NCBI RefSeq assembly: GCF_047238105.1 | Contig: NZ_JBDFMD010000001.1 | Coordinates: forward strand, 2,728,001-2,792,000 | Direction of reading: 5' to 3' | Source: Paenibacillus_D sp047238105 | GTDB lineage: Bacteria > Bacillota > Bacilli > Paenibacillales > Paenibacillaceae | DNA length: 64,000 nucleotides | In this document: in pieces, positions 25,841 to 34,225 of the stretch | How positions within the stretch are numbered: position 1 is the first letter of the stretch | Layout of the letters: each line of letters starts with the position of its first letter | Program-made: the position numbers and the translations under genes | Notes under the pieces: model-generated | Told to the model about the DNA's origin: nothing | The model's input: the letters and a program-made list of their open reading frames with translations, nothing else | Databases searched by the model: none

Positions 25841-26527
25841 TTGACACATACTGTGCTCATCGTCGACGACGAGCCGAAAGTAATCGACTTTATCGCTCCC
25901 TTCCTCCGGCAGGAGGGATACGGCGTCCTCACGGCGTCCTCCGGACGCGAGGCGCTGCAGATCGTAAGAGAGCAGCAGCCCTCGATTGTCATCCTGGACT
26001 GGATGATGCCCGGCATGAGCGGGATCGAAGTGTGCCGCGAGCTGCGCAGCAGGGGACGGATCGGCATCATCATGGTGACGGCCCGGGTCGAGGAGACCGA
26101 TAAAATCGTCGGGCTGGAGGTCGGAGCTGACGATTATTTGACAAAACCGTTCTCATTGCGCGAGTTGGTCGCCCGCATCCGCTCCCTGCTCCGGCGGATG
26201 GAGGGGGCAGGACCTTCGGATCTGACGATAGAGCGAGGCGAGCTGACGATCTCCGAATCGCAGCGCCGTGTCTGGAAGCGCGGAGCAGAGATCACGCTGA
26301 CGCCCACCGAGTTCCGGCTGCTGCTCACGCTCGCCTCCAGACCGGGGATCGTCTACAGCCGGCTCCAGCTGCTGCAGACAGCCTTCGAGGACGACGTCAT
26401 GAACGACGAACGAACCGCCGATGCCCATATCAGTCGGCTCCGGAAGAAGCTGGAGGACGACCCTGCCCGCCCCCGCTACATCCTGACCGTCTACGGCTTC
26501 GGTTACCGGTTTGGTGACAACCCTTGA
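25841..26527 (+). CDS. OmpR/PhoB-type response regulator
   Basis: 228 residues. The receiver domain spans 1-120 with Asp9/Asp10, the phosphorylation site Asp53 (VILDWMMPG) and the KPF lysine near 100. A winged-helix DNA-binding domain covers about 130-226 (GAEITLTPTEFRLLLTLASRPG, and RTADAHISRLRKKLEDDP as recognition helix). The start is TTG 25841 after AAGAAGGG; no ATG fits. Its stop overlaps the kinase start by four bases, so it is translationally coupled to its partner kinase. The target genes are not evident; the membrane protein at 27931 may belong to the same unit. Confidence 0.93.
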   Translation: MTHTVLIVDDEPKVIDFIAPFLRQEGYGVLTASSGREALQIVREQQPSIVILDWMMPGMSGIEVCRELRSRGRIGIIMVTARVEETDKIVGLEVGADDYLTKPFSLRELVARIRSLLRRMEGAGPSDLTIERGELTISESQRRVWKRGAEITLTPTEFRLLLTLASRPGIVYSRLQLLQTAFEDDVMNDERTADAHISRLRKKLEDDPARPRYILTVYGFGYRFGDNP

Positions 26528-27897
26528 AGGTCAGCCGCAAGATCTTCCTGACCATCGCGTCGTTCATCGTCGTCCTGAGTGTTGTCTATGTACTGTTGAC
26601 AGAGCTGGTTATCCGCGAGTCGCTGGGGGCGGTGATCGAGTCGACGCTGGGCGGGCAGCTGGACGAGCTGGCAGAGGGGATCGTGGAAGTGTATGAGCAG
26701 GAGCATGGGTGGCCCGCAGCCGATGTCTTAGAGAAGCGACTTGAAGGCTCCGGCAGTGCAGCCAGTGACGTCAGTCTGCTCCTTGTGTCCGCCGAAGGAC
26801 ACTTGCTCTATGCAGACGGCCGGGAGAGCGCCGGACTCCTCCGCAATCTCGGGATCAAGCGGGAGCTGAAGAGTGGTCAGAAGACGATCGCTTCGCTATA
26901 CCACTACAGCCCGGAAGGCGCCATCCTGAAGAAGATCCAGCTCGGCATCTCGTTCTCGACGTTGTTCCTGCTCTCAGCAAGTCTATGCATCTTCATCCTG
27001 CTCGCTCTCTTCGTCGCCTACCGGGTATCCGGGCGGCTCACCGCACCGCTGCGGCGCATCCTGCCTGCGATCGAACGGCTCGGCCAGGGCGAGCTCGGCA
27101 TTCAGGCACCCGTGACCTCCAAGGATGAATACGCGACTTTGGCGGCTGCGTTCAACGACATGTCCAGACAGCTGCACAAAGGCGAACTGGCCCGCCGCAA
27201 CCTCGTCGCCGATGTCGCCCACGAGCTGCGGACGCCGCTGACCATCGTCCAGGGCAAGCTGGAGCAGCTCCAGCTGCACGGACAGCCGATCGAGCCGGAA
27301 CGCCTGCTGCCGCTTCAGGACGAGCTGACCCGGCTGCGCCGGCTCGTCAGCGATCTGCATCAGCTCTCCCTGGCGGAGGCGAGACAGCTGCCGCTGGAGC
27401 GCAGGATGACGAACCTTGGCACGCTGCTTGAACGGATAGCTGCGCGGATCGAGCCGTCAGCTGAGGACAATGACATCTCGCTCGACATCCAGGCGCCGGC
27501 GGATCTCCCGCAGGTCGATGTGGATCCGCACCGGATGATGCAGGTGTTCCTGAACCTGCTAGTCAATGCCGTTCGCTATACGCCCGCGAACGGCCGGATC
27601 AGCATCCGGGTAGAGGCCGAAGCGGGGCACGCCGCCGGCAAGGGCTGGCTTCGGACGGAGATCGCGGATACGGGGCCAGGGATTTCCAAGGAGCATCTGC
27701 CCCGGCTATTCGACCGATTCTACCGCACGGATGAGGCTCGGGCACGCAACAGCGGCGGCATGGGACTGGGATTGGCGATTGCCAGAGAGTTCGTGCTCGT
27801 GCATGACGGAACGATCGAAGTGCGGAGCACGGAGGGCGAGGGAACGGTATTTGTCGTAAGGCTGCCGGTTGCCGAGAGACCGGCGCCAGGAACGTAG
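26524..27897 (+). CDS. Sensor histidine kinase
   Basis: 457 residues. Membrane helix 1 is at about 9-29, an extracellular loop of about 110 residues follows, and helix 2 is at about 146-166. A HAMP linker (about 168-220), a HisKA domain with phospho-acceptor His233 (ADVAHELRTPLT) and a HATPase domain come next, with the N box NLLVNAVRYTP, the G1 box DTGPGIS and the G2 box GMGLGLAI. The start is TTG, sharing TTGA with the regulator's stop codon. It phosphorylates the regulator at 25841. The signal sensed by the short extracellular loop is unknown. Confidence 0.93.
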   Translation: MKVSRKIFLTIASFIVVLSVVYVLLTELVIRESLGAVIESTLGGQLDELAEGIVEVYEQEHGWPAADVLEKRLEGSGSAASDVSLLLVSAEGHLLYADGRESAGLLRNLGIKRELKSGQKTIASLYHYSPEGAILKKIQLGISFSTLFLLSASLCIFILLALFVAYRVSGRLTAPLRRILPAIERLGQGELGIQAPVTSKDEYATLAAAFNDMSRQLHKGELARRNLVADVAHELRTPLTIVQGKLEQLQLHGQPIEPERLLPLQDELTRLRRLVSDLHQLSLAEARQLPLERRMTNLGTLLERIAARIEPSAEDNDISLDIQAPADLPQVDVDPHRMMQVFLNLLVNAVRYTPANGRISIRVEAEAGHAAGKGWLRTEIADTGPGISKEHLPRLFDRFYRTDEARARNSGGMGLGLAIAREFVLVHDGTIEVRSTEGEGTVFVVRLPVAERPAPGT

Positions 27898-27930
27898 GCG
27901 GTACAGCTTTCTTCAGGGGAGGGGTAAGCC

Positions 27931-28461
27931 GTGGCATGGTTATGGTGCGTCAATGTGGCGGTTGGGGGAGCGCTCGCCCTGCAAGTCAAACTGAACGGGC
28001 AAGCGGTTGATAGCAGACTATCGCGGAGAATGCAGCACTGCACAGCGCTCAGTATGCTCGTGCTGATGACCGGCTCGGCCGTGATCGCGACTGGCCACCT
28101 CATCCTGGACCTGGAGCTGCGCGTCGTCTGGACACTCTCCTGTCTGATCGCTGCGGCGCTCCGGTTCACGCTGTCGCCCAGCGGCCAGACCGCCACTCTG
28201 CAGGCCCGGATGCACCGTCTTGCCACCGGACCGAGCATGGGGATGGCGCTGCTCGCGGCAGGCTGTGTGCTGGATATCGGAAGCCTCTTCGGGATCGGCC
28301 AGTTATCTACCGCAGCTGACGCCGCGTCCCCGGGCCAGCTGGATGCCGGCATCCTCTCCAGCCGCGTCCATAACGGCCTGCTGATCGCCGCTCTCAAGCC
28401 CCTTGCGGGCCTATGGGCCCTGGCCTGGCTTTACTCAGACTCCCGCCGGGGCACCGCCTGA
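27931..28461 (+). CDS. Hypothetical four-helix membrane protein
   Basis: 176 residues with about four hydrophobic helices (near 3-18, 40-60, 65-85 and 98-122) and a less certain fifth at the end. I recognise no family. The GTG start at 27931 follows GGGGAGGGG. It lies 33 bases after the histidine kinase on the same strand, so it is probably cotranscribed and could be an accessory or target membrane protein of that two-component system. Confidence 0.55.
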   Translation: MAWLWCVNVAVGGALALQVKLNGQAVDSRLSRRMQHCTALSMLVLMTGSAVIATGHLILDLELRVVWTLSCLIAAALRFTLSPSGQTATLQARMHRLATGPSMGMALLAAGCVLDIGSLFGIGQLSTAADAASPGQLDAGILSSRVHNGLLIAALKPLAGLWALAWLYSDSRRGTA

Positions 28462-28479
28462 AGACGGCAGCACGCGCAG

Positions 28480-28511
28480 CAGCGGCGCTCCCCGTCCGGG
28501 AAGCGCCGCTG
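28480..28511. terminator. GC-rich hairpin between convergent genes
   Basis: CAGCGGCGCT (28480-28489) pairs perfectly with AGCGCCGCTG (28502-28511). It lies between the plus-strand gene ending at 28461 and the minus-strand operon ending at 28521. There is no good T-run on either side, so a terminator role is inferred from position. Confidence 0.5.
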
Positions 28512-28520
28512 TACCTGCCT

Positions 28521-29399
28521 TTATCCTGCCTCCACTTGAGGAACTGCCGGTATCGCAGCCACCGGATTGACCAGCGGCTGCATGCCGCCCACGCGGCACT
28601 CGACCACATCCCCGTCCCGGATCACGACCGCTCCCGGCGTCCCCGTAAGGATGATATCGCCCGGCAGCAGCGTCATGAAAGCCGCATGAAAAGCGACGGT
28701 GTACCACGGCCGGAATCGCATGTTGCGGATCCGGTTGGCATGCTTCACCTCGCCGCCCCACACCGTCTCCACCTCGAGATCCAGCACATCGCCCACTTCA
28801 TCCGGCGTGACGAGCTCCGGCCCGATCGAGAGGAACGTATCGAAGCTCTTCGCACGCGTCAGGAACCGCGGGTTGCGGGCGTGGATGTCCGAGGCGGTCA
28901 TATCGAGGGCCGTCGTGAAGCCGGCTACCACTGAAGGCGCTTCCGCTTCTGTAATGCCGCGGCACGCCTTGCCGATGACGATCGCGAGCTCGGCCTCCGC
29001 CGTCACCTCGCCGAAGCCCTCCGGGACCCGGATCTTCTCTCCGGGGCCGATCAGCGCCGTGGCCGGCTTCATGAAGCCGACCGGCTCCTCGCCCGCCGGG
29101 ATCTGCAGCAGCTCCGACTCTTCGGCGACATAGTTCATGCCGATGCCCCAGATCTTGGACGGCTCGCGATAGAGCGGACCGTATCGAAGCCCCGCGGTAT
29201 CTACTGCAGGCAGCCGCAGCAGCACCTCTGCGCCGCCCTCGCGGTACCATGCATGCAGCTCGCCCAGCAAGCCGCTTCTCAGCAGCTCCAACAGCTCTGT
29301 CGGCCACTTGCCGCCTAGCGATTCCAGCAGCACATACCCATGAGGCGCCCGGATCGCAGCCTTCTCCACCTCGCCGATTTTGAGCGTAGCCATTTTCAT
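28521..29399 (-). CDS. Fumarylacetoacetate hydrolase (FAH)-family protein
   Basis: 292-residue member of the FAH superfamily, which hydrolyses C-C bonds of acylpyruvates or performs related decarboxylations and tautomerisations in aromatic and heterocycle catabolism. The core has the metal-binding signature: VTAEAELAIVIGKACRGIT (Glu pair) followed by GFTTALDMTASDIHAR (Asp), then the SIGPELVTPDEV and LLPGDIILTGTPGAV segments that shape the active site. The N-terminal 75 residues form the usual cap. It is the last gene of the long catabolic operon, 25 bases after the flavin monooxygenase, and may process the open-chain acid produced by the earlier steps. ATG 29399 follows AAGGGAGAG. Confidence 0.85.
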   Translation of the reverse strand: MKMATLKIGEVEKAAIRAPHGYVLLESLGGKWPTELLELLRSGLLGELHAWYREGGAEVLLRLPAVDTAGLRYGPLYREPSKIWGIGMNYVAEESELLQIPAGEEPVGFMKPATALIGPGEKIRVPEGFGEVTAEAELAIVIGKACRGITEAEAPSVVAGFTTALDMTASDIHARNPRFLTRAKSFDTFLSIGPELVTPDEVGDVLDLEVETVWGGEVKHANRIRNMRFRPWYTVAFHAAFMTLLPGDIILTGTPGAVVIRDGDVVECRVGGMQPLVNPVAAIPAVPQVEAG

Positions 29400-29424
29400 C
29401 CAGCCTCTCTCCCTTCTAGTCTGC

Positions 29425-30735
29425 TCAGTATTCGAACAGATTGTCCCGCAGTGTCTTGCCGGTATACTCGCGCCTTACCAGATCGCGCTCCTGCAGCACA
29501 GGGATAACCGTGTCGACGAACTCTTGCATGTACCCATGATCATGCGCATCGACCCGCACGACGAATCCGTCGCCGCCAACCGTCGTCATGATGTGCTCCA
29601 GTTGCTCTGCCACCTGGTCCGGCGTACCGATGATGTTGGCTTTGTTGCCGGCACTCTCCTCGGTCGCCATCTCGCGCAGCGTCGGACGCTTCTCGGCCGT
29701 CTGATAACGGGAGAGAGTCGTCTGGCCGCCCTGGATGCTCTTCTCATTCATCGTCGGCACAGGCTCATCCAGCTCGTACTTCGCCAGATCCACACTCATC
29801 CGCGAGGACATGGCTGCCAGCGCGGCATGGAGCTCCAGATCGGTCGGGTTCATGCGCAGCTGTTGCCGCTGCGCGGCGATCTCTTCGGTCGCGCCGACCA
29901 CCGGCTTGATGATGAAGAAGATCTTCAGTTCGTCCGGATGACGGCCCATCTTGACCGCCCGTTCCTTCAGGTCGTCATAGTAGCGCTTCATGTCATCCAG
30001 ATTGTGCTTGGCGACGATGACTGCGTCCGCCCAGCGTGCCGCGAAGTCCTTGCCGCGCGCGGAGGAGCCGGCCTGGATGAGCGTCGGCCTGCCCTGCGGG
30101 GTGGGCAATACGTTCAGCGGCCCCTGGCTTTTGTAGTACGTGCCTTCAAAGTTGATCCGGTGTACCTTCTCAGGATCGGCGAAGATACCACTCTGCCGGT
30201 CCATAACCACCGCATCGGGCTCCCAGCTGCTCCACAGCCGCTGGCAGAGCTCCATGTATTCGTCCGCTTGGTCGTACCGCGCGTCATGATCCTTCATCTC
30301 CTCGATGCCGTAGTTCCGGAAGCCGGCAATGTTCGCTGTTGTGACGATATTCCAGGCCACGCGCCCCTTGGTCAGATGATCAAGCGAAGCCGTCTGCCGC
30401 GCCAGCTGATAGGGCGGAGTCAGACTGGTCGAGATGGTCGTGCCGACCCCCAGATGCTTGGTCCCCGCAGCGACCATCGCCGCCAGCATCGTCGAATCGT
30501 GATTGATGCCGTTCAAGCCATACTTGATATAATTGTCCAGCGAGTCCTGATAGGTCGAGGTGATGCCGAGATGGTCGGCGAACAGGGCAAAGTCGAACAT
30601 CCCCCTCTCGCAGATCGCCGCCATCTTCTGGTACACCTCCGGCTGTCGCCAGTCGTAGCCCTCAGCTGCGTCCGGGCCGTTCCAGCCGATCGGACCGTAT
30701 TCTGTAAACCAGCCAAAATGAATTTTTTTGCTCAT
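29425..30735 (-). CDS. LLM-class flavin-dependent monooxygenase (NtaA/SnaA/DszA type)
   Basis: 436-residue bacterial-luciferase-fold monooxygenase using reduced FMN from a separate reductase. Diagnostic stretches are FGWFTEYGPIGWNGPD at the N-terminus, GLNGINHDSTMLAAMVAAGT, TTISTSLTPPYQLARQTASL, and GRVAWNIVTTANIAGFRNYG; this set belongs to the nitrilotriacetate/EDTA monooxygenase and DszA group. ATG 30735 follows GAAGGTGGG; the longer frame starts with a GTG inside that site. It directly follows a RutB-like hydrolase. In the Rut pyrimidine pathway a luciferase-fold monooxygenase (RutA) opens the ring and RutB cleaves the product, so an analogous pair acting on a different N-heterocycle is plausible. 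No flavin reductase gene is visible nearby. Confidence 0.87.
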   Translation of the reverse strand: MSKKIHFGWFTEYGPIGWNGPDAAEGYDWRQPEVYQKMAAICERGMFDFALFADHLGITSTYQDSLDNYIKYGLNGINHDSTMLAAMVAAGTKHLGVGTTISTSLTPPYQLARQTASLDHLTKGRVAWNIVTTANIAGFRNYGIEEMKDHDARYDQADEYMELCQRLWSSWEPDAVVMDRQSGIFADPEKVHRINFEGTYYKSQGPLNVLPTPQGRPTLIQAGSSARGKDFAARWADAVIVAKHNLDDMKRYYDDLKERAVKMGRHPDELKIFFIIKPVVGATEEIAAQRQQLRMNPTDLELHAALAAMSSRMSVDLAKYELDEPVPTMNEKSIQGGQTTLSRYQTAEKRPTLREMATEESAGNKANIIGTPDQVAEQLEHIMTTVGGDGFVVRVDAHDHGYMQEFVDTVIPVLQERDLVRREYTGKTLRDNLFEY

Positions 30736-30753
30736 GCTGTATCCCACCTTCTG

Positions 30754-31527
30754 TCAGGATGTCACGACGTGCATCGCAGAGAGCACTGCGGATGAATCGG
30801 CGACAAAGCCGTAACATTGCTTTACGTTGTATAGCGTTGCCTCCGCACAGAAATCCGGGGAGGTTGTGGCGCAGCAGTCGGCCAGCAGTACCGCATCGTA
30901 GCCGAGGCAGACGGCATCCTGCAAGGTGGCCATCACGCACTGGTCGACATTGACGCCGGCAAAAAAGATCGTCTCGACGTTCAAATTGCGCAATATGCTA
31001 TCCAGAGGCGTGTCCCAGAACCCGCTCATCCGGTATTTGTCCACTTGAATATCCGTGCCTGCCACGTCCATCTCCGGCACGATGGCCGCACTCCAGCTGC
31101 TCTTCTCGAGCACATGCGAGCCGTTCTTCGGCAGCGGCCCGCCGATGCCGACGTCATCTCCGGCTTGATTATAGACGTGGAGCACGGACGGACTGAGATT
31201 CATCTTGTCGGGGCGGTTGCCCCAGTTGAGCCAGATGACCGGCACCTTCTCCTCCCGCAGCTCCGGCAGCAGCCGGTTGATCGGCTCGATCGGCGCTCGG
31301 GCCGGGGTGTAGTCCGCTCCGATATAGTCCAGCCAGCCGGCCGGGGAGCAGAAGTCATTCTGCATATCAATGACGATGACGGCCGACTTGGCCAGATTGA
31401 GCGTAAGCTGCTGCGGCTCCGCGCCGAAGGTAATCGATCGCTCAGGCAGCTGCGGCCTGCGCAGATCCACATGATCTTTGGATACTTTCCAGCTATTGCG
31501 TTCATTGCCCAGTTCTCTCATATCCAC
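30754..31527 (-). CDS. Isochorismatase-family cysteine hydrolase, RutB-like
   Basis: 257 residues with the catalytic triad of the family: Asp54 (VIVIDMQNDF), Lys164 (QVDKYRMSGF) and Cys197 (GVNVDQCVMAT). The surrounding SGFWDTPLDSILRNLNVETI closely parallels RutB (ureidoacrylate amidohydrolase), including its length and the long N-terminal extension. It probably cleaves an amide or ureide bond releasing ammonia or carbamate. GTG 31527 is chosen because AGGAGG is five to six bases upstream; ATG two codons later is possible. The 208-base gap upstream holds the structured element at 31592-31714, so the gene may have separate post-transcriptional control. Confidence 0.87.
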   Translation of the reverse strand: MDMRELGNERNSWKVSKDHVDLRRPQLPERSITFGAEPQQLTLNLAKSAVIVIDMQNDFCSPAGWLDYIGADYTPARAPIEPINRLLPELREEKVPVIWLNWGNRPDKMNLSPSVLHVYNQAGDDVGIGGPLPKNGSHVLEKSSWSAAIVPEMDVAGTDIQVDKYRMSGFWDTPLDSILRNLNVETIFFAGVNVDQCVMATLQDAVCLGYDAVLLADCCATTSPDFCAEATLYNVKQCYGFVADSSAVLSAMHVVTS

Positions 31528-31591
31528 CCTTTCCTCCTTGTCTTCCGCACGTTCCGTTTGCTGTAGAACCGCATATTGAAAGTTAGACCTG

Positions 31592-31714
31592 CATGGACCG
31601 AATCATTCTTCCGATCGCTGTTGTCCCCAGATTTCATGATTTTTCAACCCTTTCAGGGCGGAAATCCGGGGACAAAGGCGAACGCTTCACTTCTACAGAA
31701 TCGATTTCGTCCAC
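31592..31714 (-). ncRNA. Candidate structured leader RNA, copy A
   Basis: Read on the minus strand: an outer helix (31714-31697 with 31609-31592, GGAC...ATTCT against AGAAT...GTCC, one bulged G), a conserved strand ending GTTCGCCTTTGT, a long inner hairpin (TTGTCCCC...GGGGACAA) and the conserved CAGCGATCGGAAG. It lies 65 bases upstream of the RutB-like gene. Compared with copy B at 33028, unpaired blocks are conserved while helices differ by compensating changes (GTCCCC/GGGGAC against GTGCCC/GGGCAC). I do not recognise it as a known riboswitch class. Orientation is taken from the downstream gene. Confidence 0.5.
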
Positions 31715-31735
31715 TTGGCATTTTTCAAAATGCTC

Positions 31736-32545
31736 CTACCTGTCACGGACGATACGGTCAATGTCGAAGCGGCAGATCTCCTCCAGCGCCAGCGCCAGAC
31801 CGGATGCGATGCGCGTCGCGATCGTCTCCCCCTTGTCCGCTGTCGCCTGCGTGGCATCGCCGGCGATGCCGCTGCGGGAGATGTCGCTCATCACCCACGC
31901 GAAGCGGATCCGCCCCTCCAGCGTCAGATACTGGAGATCGGTCACTTGCGGCATCTCGCAGACGAGCTGATCCGCCTTCACCCAGTCCGGCTTGAACGCC
32001 ATGACGAGCGAGGTCTCGATATCGCCGCCGTGGATGCCGTACTCATGCTCCTCCGGCGTGACCAGATCCACGTCGGCATCCAGACTGTGCGGATTGACGT
32101 AGAATACCATCATCCCCGTCTGCACCCGGATCTCCCGGGAGGCGACATTGAGCAGATCGACGTTGCCGCCGTGCGTGTTGAACAGCATCAGCCGGCGGAA
32201 GCCGCTGCGCTGCAGACTGACCGCGATGTCGGTAATGACGCTCTGCAGTGTCGCAGCCGACAGCGAGATCGTCCCCGCAAAGTCCAGATGCTCGTTGCTC
32301 TTGCCGTAAGAGACCGGCGGCAGCAGCCAGACACTGGCGGACTCCGGCAGCTGCTCCAGCGTCCGGGTGATCAGCGACTCGCCGATCAGCGCGTCGGTCA
32401 TGAGCGGCAGATGCGGTCCATGCTGCTCGACGGCGCCTACCGGCAGGATGACAAGCGCATCCTCCTTATCCATCGCCTCGACCTCGGCATACGTCAGCCG
32501 GGGCAGGAAGCGCCGCTCCCACGCCGCTCCTTCATATCGGAACAT
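31736..32545 (-). CDS. Creatininase-family amidohydrolase
   Basis: 269-residue metal-dependent hydrolase of the creatininase fold, which opens cyclic amides. Metal ligands are all present: Glu40 and His42 (PVGAVEQHGPHLP), Asp51, His125 (NTHGGN) and Glu177 (HGGDIETS). Family members include creatinine amidohydrolase, the archaeal formamide hydrolase ArfB and inosose hydrolases, so the substrate is open: a cyclic amide or formamide is expected. ATG 32545 lies six bases after the cupin stop codon, showing tight coupling with that gene. Within the operon it probably performs a ring-opening or deformylation step before the RutB-like enzyme. Confidence 0.87.
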   Translation of the reverse strand: MFRYEGAAWERRFLPRLTYAEVEAMDKEDALVILPVGAVEQHGPHLPLMTDALIGESLITRTLEQLPESASVWLLPPVSYGKSNEHLDFAGTISLSAATLQSVITDIAVSLQRSGFRRLMLFNTHGGNVDLLNVASREIRVQTGMMVFYVNPHSLDADVDLVTPEEHEYGIHGGDIETSLVMAFKPDWVKADQLVCEMPQVTDLQYLTLEGRIRFAWVMSDISRSGIAGDATQATADKGETIATRIASGLALALEEICRFDIDRIVRDR

Positions 32546-32551
32546 GGCGCT

Positions 32552-32974
32552 TCACACTCCCTTGAGTACGCGCAGATCTTCTTCGTCCAGCGCAGCCGGG
32601 GGACCGGACAGGATGAGATCGGAGAATTTCTCGTCCGGCACCATCGTGGTCAGCACGTATAGCCTGCCTTCACCGGTGTTCTGCACCTCATGGACGTGAC
32701 CCGGGTCGACGACGAAGAACGAGCCCGGCTTGATCGGGATGCTGTTGCCGTCGACGGCAGCGATCCCTTCGCCTGCGATCACATAGAAATATTCATGGGC
32801 AGCGGCATGGGTGTTGGGCGGCGTGCGGCCGTCCTTGTCGAAGATTTCGATGACCGATACGAAGGGCAGCGTCTTGCCGTCGCACAGCAGGACAAATTTG
32901 TTCTTGTCCGCCGCCGATATTTTGTGAACCGGGCAATCCTCGTAGTGGCCTGCTGTTAGTCCTGGCACCATCAT
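32552..32974 (-). CDS. Cupin-domain protein
   Basis: 140 residues forming one small beta-barrel. The cupin motif 1 region is THAAAHEYFYVIAGEGIAAVDG with two His and one Glu as metal ligands; motif 2 is PGSFFVVDPGHVHEVQN with the last His. Such single-domain cupins act as dioxygenases, isomerases or small-molecule binders. ATG 32974 follows AGGAGG by eight bases. The element at 33028-33142 lies 54 bases upstream, and creatininase follows six bases downstream. Its part in the pathway cannot be assigned from sequence. Confidence 0.82.
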   Translation of the reverse strand: MMVPGLTAGHYEDCPVHKISAADKNKFVLLCDGKTLPFVSVIEIFDKDGRTPPNTHAAAHEYFYVIAGEGIAAVDGNSIPIKPGSFFVVDPGHVHEVQNTGEGRLYVLTTMVPDEKFSDLILSGPPAALDEEDLRVLKGV

Positions 32975-33027
32975 TCTCAGCTCCTCCTAAGTGTATAAAA
33001 CAGTATGGTGAAAAATCGGCCTCTTTT

Positions 33028-33142
33028 AGACGGATCATCCTTCCGATCGCTGTTGTGCCCATAATTCTTTGAATTAGGTATTGAATCGTTGAATTCTGGG
33101 CACAAAGGCGAACATTTCATTTCTCCAGGATGATTCCGCCTC
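33028..33142 (-). ncRNA. Candidate structured leader RNA, copy B
   Basis: Same architecture as copy A. On the minus strand the outer helix is GGCGGAATCATCC (33126-33142 region) with GGATGATCCGTC (33028-33040), followed by GTTCGCCTTTGT, an inner hairpin TTGTGCCC...GGGCACAA, and CAGCGATCGGAAG. The 3' arm can alternatively form its own hairpin CGGA-N7-TCCG (TTCG in copy A), so two exclusive folds are possible. It sits between the Rieske gene stop and the cupin start. A T-run (GATTTTTC) follows about ten bases later, so transcription attenuation is conceivable. Confidence 0.5.
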
Positions 33143-33166
33143 TTTCCGGCTTGATTCACCAATCAT

Positions 33167-34180
33167 TTAAATCACTTCTTCCTCGCCATATTCAGCGAAC
33201 AAGTCTAACATCATCTGGCGCATGACGATGCCGGGCTTGTCGGAGAGCATATGGTTCTCCACCTTGCGGCGCACATCGAGCGAGACATTGTACTCCGTCG
33301 TCTCCAGCACATCCATATCCTCGTCGACGACGGCGCGGTCGAAGGCGATGACGCGCTCGGCCGGCACATCGGCCTCGGTGTCGTTGCGGAGCGCGAACTG
33401 GACGAGCTGGCACGTCTTGTCGTCGATCGGCGTCGCGCAGGTGATGATGGAGTGGATCAGGCCGGTCGGATATTGTATCGTGTTCTGCCGGATAAACGGC
33501 ATATACCAGCGTCCATAAGCTTTGCGTACCGTCTCATCTTCCTCGACGTTGATCGTCTTGACCTGCTGGTTGAGCTTGTTGGTCACCGGCGCCTCATGAT
33601 ACGTCTCGAAGCCCCACTCGGCAGGCGTGATGTCCATCTTGGGCGGGATCGGATTGTTGATATCGCCAAACGTATTCTGATGGACGAAGGCGACATGCGC
33701 CGCATCAAAGGAGTTCTCCATGAGCCGGAAAGCCGCGCAATGAATCACCTCATAGAACTGATCAACCTGGCGGAACGAAGCGTCATCCGCATACTTGAAT
33801 TCCGGGATGCCCGTCACCGGATCCTCCAGCGCCACCCACACATAACCGTAGCGCTCCTCGCAATGATACCCGGCAATTTTGTACACCTTGGGCGGATCCT
33901 CCAGCTCGGACTGCGGGAAGTAGGTGCACTTCCCGGTCCGGTTAAAGGCCCAGCCGTGGTAAGGGCAGACGACGCTGCCCTCGCGGACGGTGCCCTTGGA
34001 GAGCTTCGCCGTCCGGTGGCAGCAGCGGTCGATCGCCGCCGCCGGCTGGCCGTTCTCATCCAGCCACAAGACGATGTTCTCATTCATCAGCTTGACGCCC
34101 TTGGGCCCATCCTGCAGATGCGCAACCGGCAGAACCGGATAGTAGAATTTGCGGAAGATTTTTTGCTGAGTTTGCAGCAT
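33167..34180 (-). CDS. Rieske non-haem iron oxygenase, alpha-type subunit
   Basis: 337 residues. The Rieske [2Fe-2S] site is C53-x-H55...C72-x2-H75 (DRCCHRTAKL and VVCPYHGWAFN). The catalytic mononuclear iron site is the DxxHxxxxH pattern ENSFDAAHVAFVHQ with Asn156, Asp159, His162 and His167. The length and lack of a beta subunit place it among the alpha3-type oxygenases that hydroxylate or dealkylate aromatic and heterocyclic substrates (for example N-demethylases and phthalate-type enzymes). No reductase or ferredoxin gene is adjacent, so electrons must come from elsewhere. ATG 34180 follows AGGAGG by eight bases. It probably performs the first oxidation of the imported compound. Confidence 0.9.
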   Translation of the reverse strand: MLQTQQKIFRKFYYPVLPVAHLQDGPKGVKLMNENIVLWLDENGQPAAAIDRCCHRTAKLSKGTVREGSVVCPYHGWAFNRTGKCTYFPQSELEDPPKVYKIAGYHCEERYGYVWVALEDPVTGIPEFKYADDASFRQVDQFYEVIHCAAFRLMENSFDAAHVAFVHQNTFGDINNPIPPKMDITPAEWGFETYHEAPVTNKLNQQVKTINVEEDETVRKAYGRWYMPFIRQNTIQYPTGLIHSIITCATPIDDKTCQLVQFALRNDTEADVPAERVIAFDRAVVDEDMDVLETTEYNVSLDVRRKVENHMLSDKPGIVMRQMMLDLFAEYGEEEVI

Positions 34181-34225
34181 AGCAGACGCCTCCTTGGGTG
34201 GTTTGAATTGCTTACCATTATTCGA

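Noticed and set aside
31592..33142. Paired IS ends or inverted repeats of a composite transposon
   Set aside because: The two elements are in the same orientation, contain no transposase, and differ by compensating changes rather than random ones.
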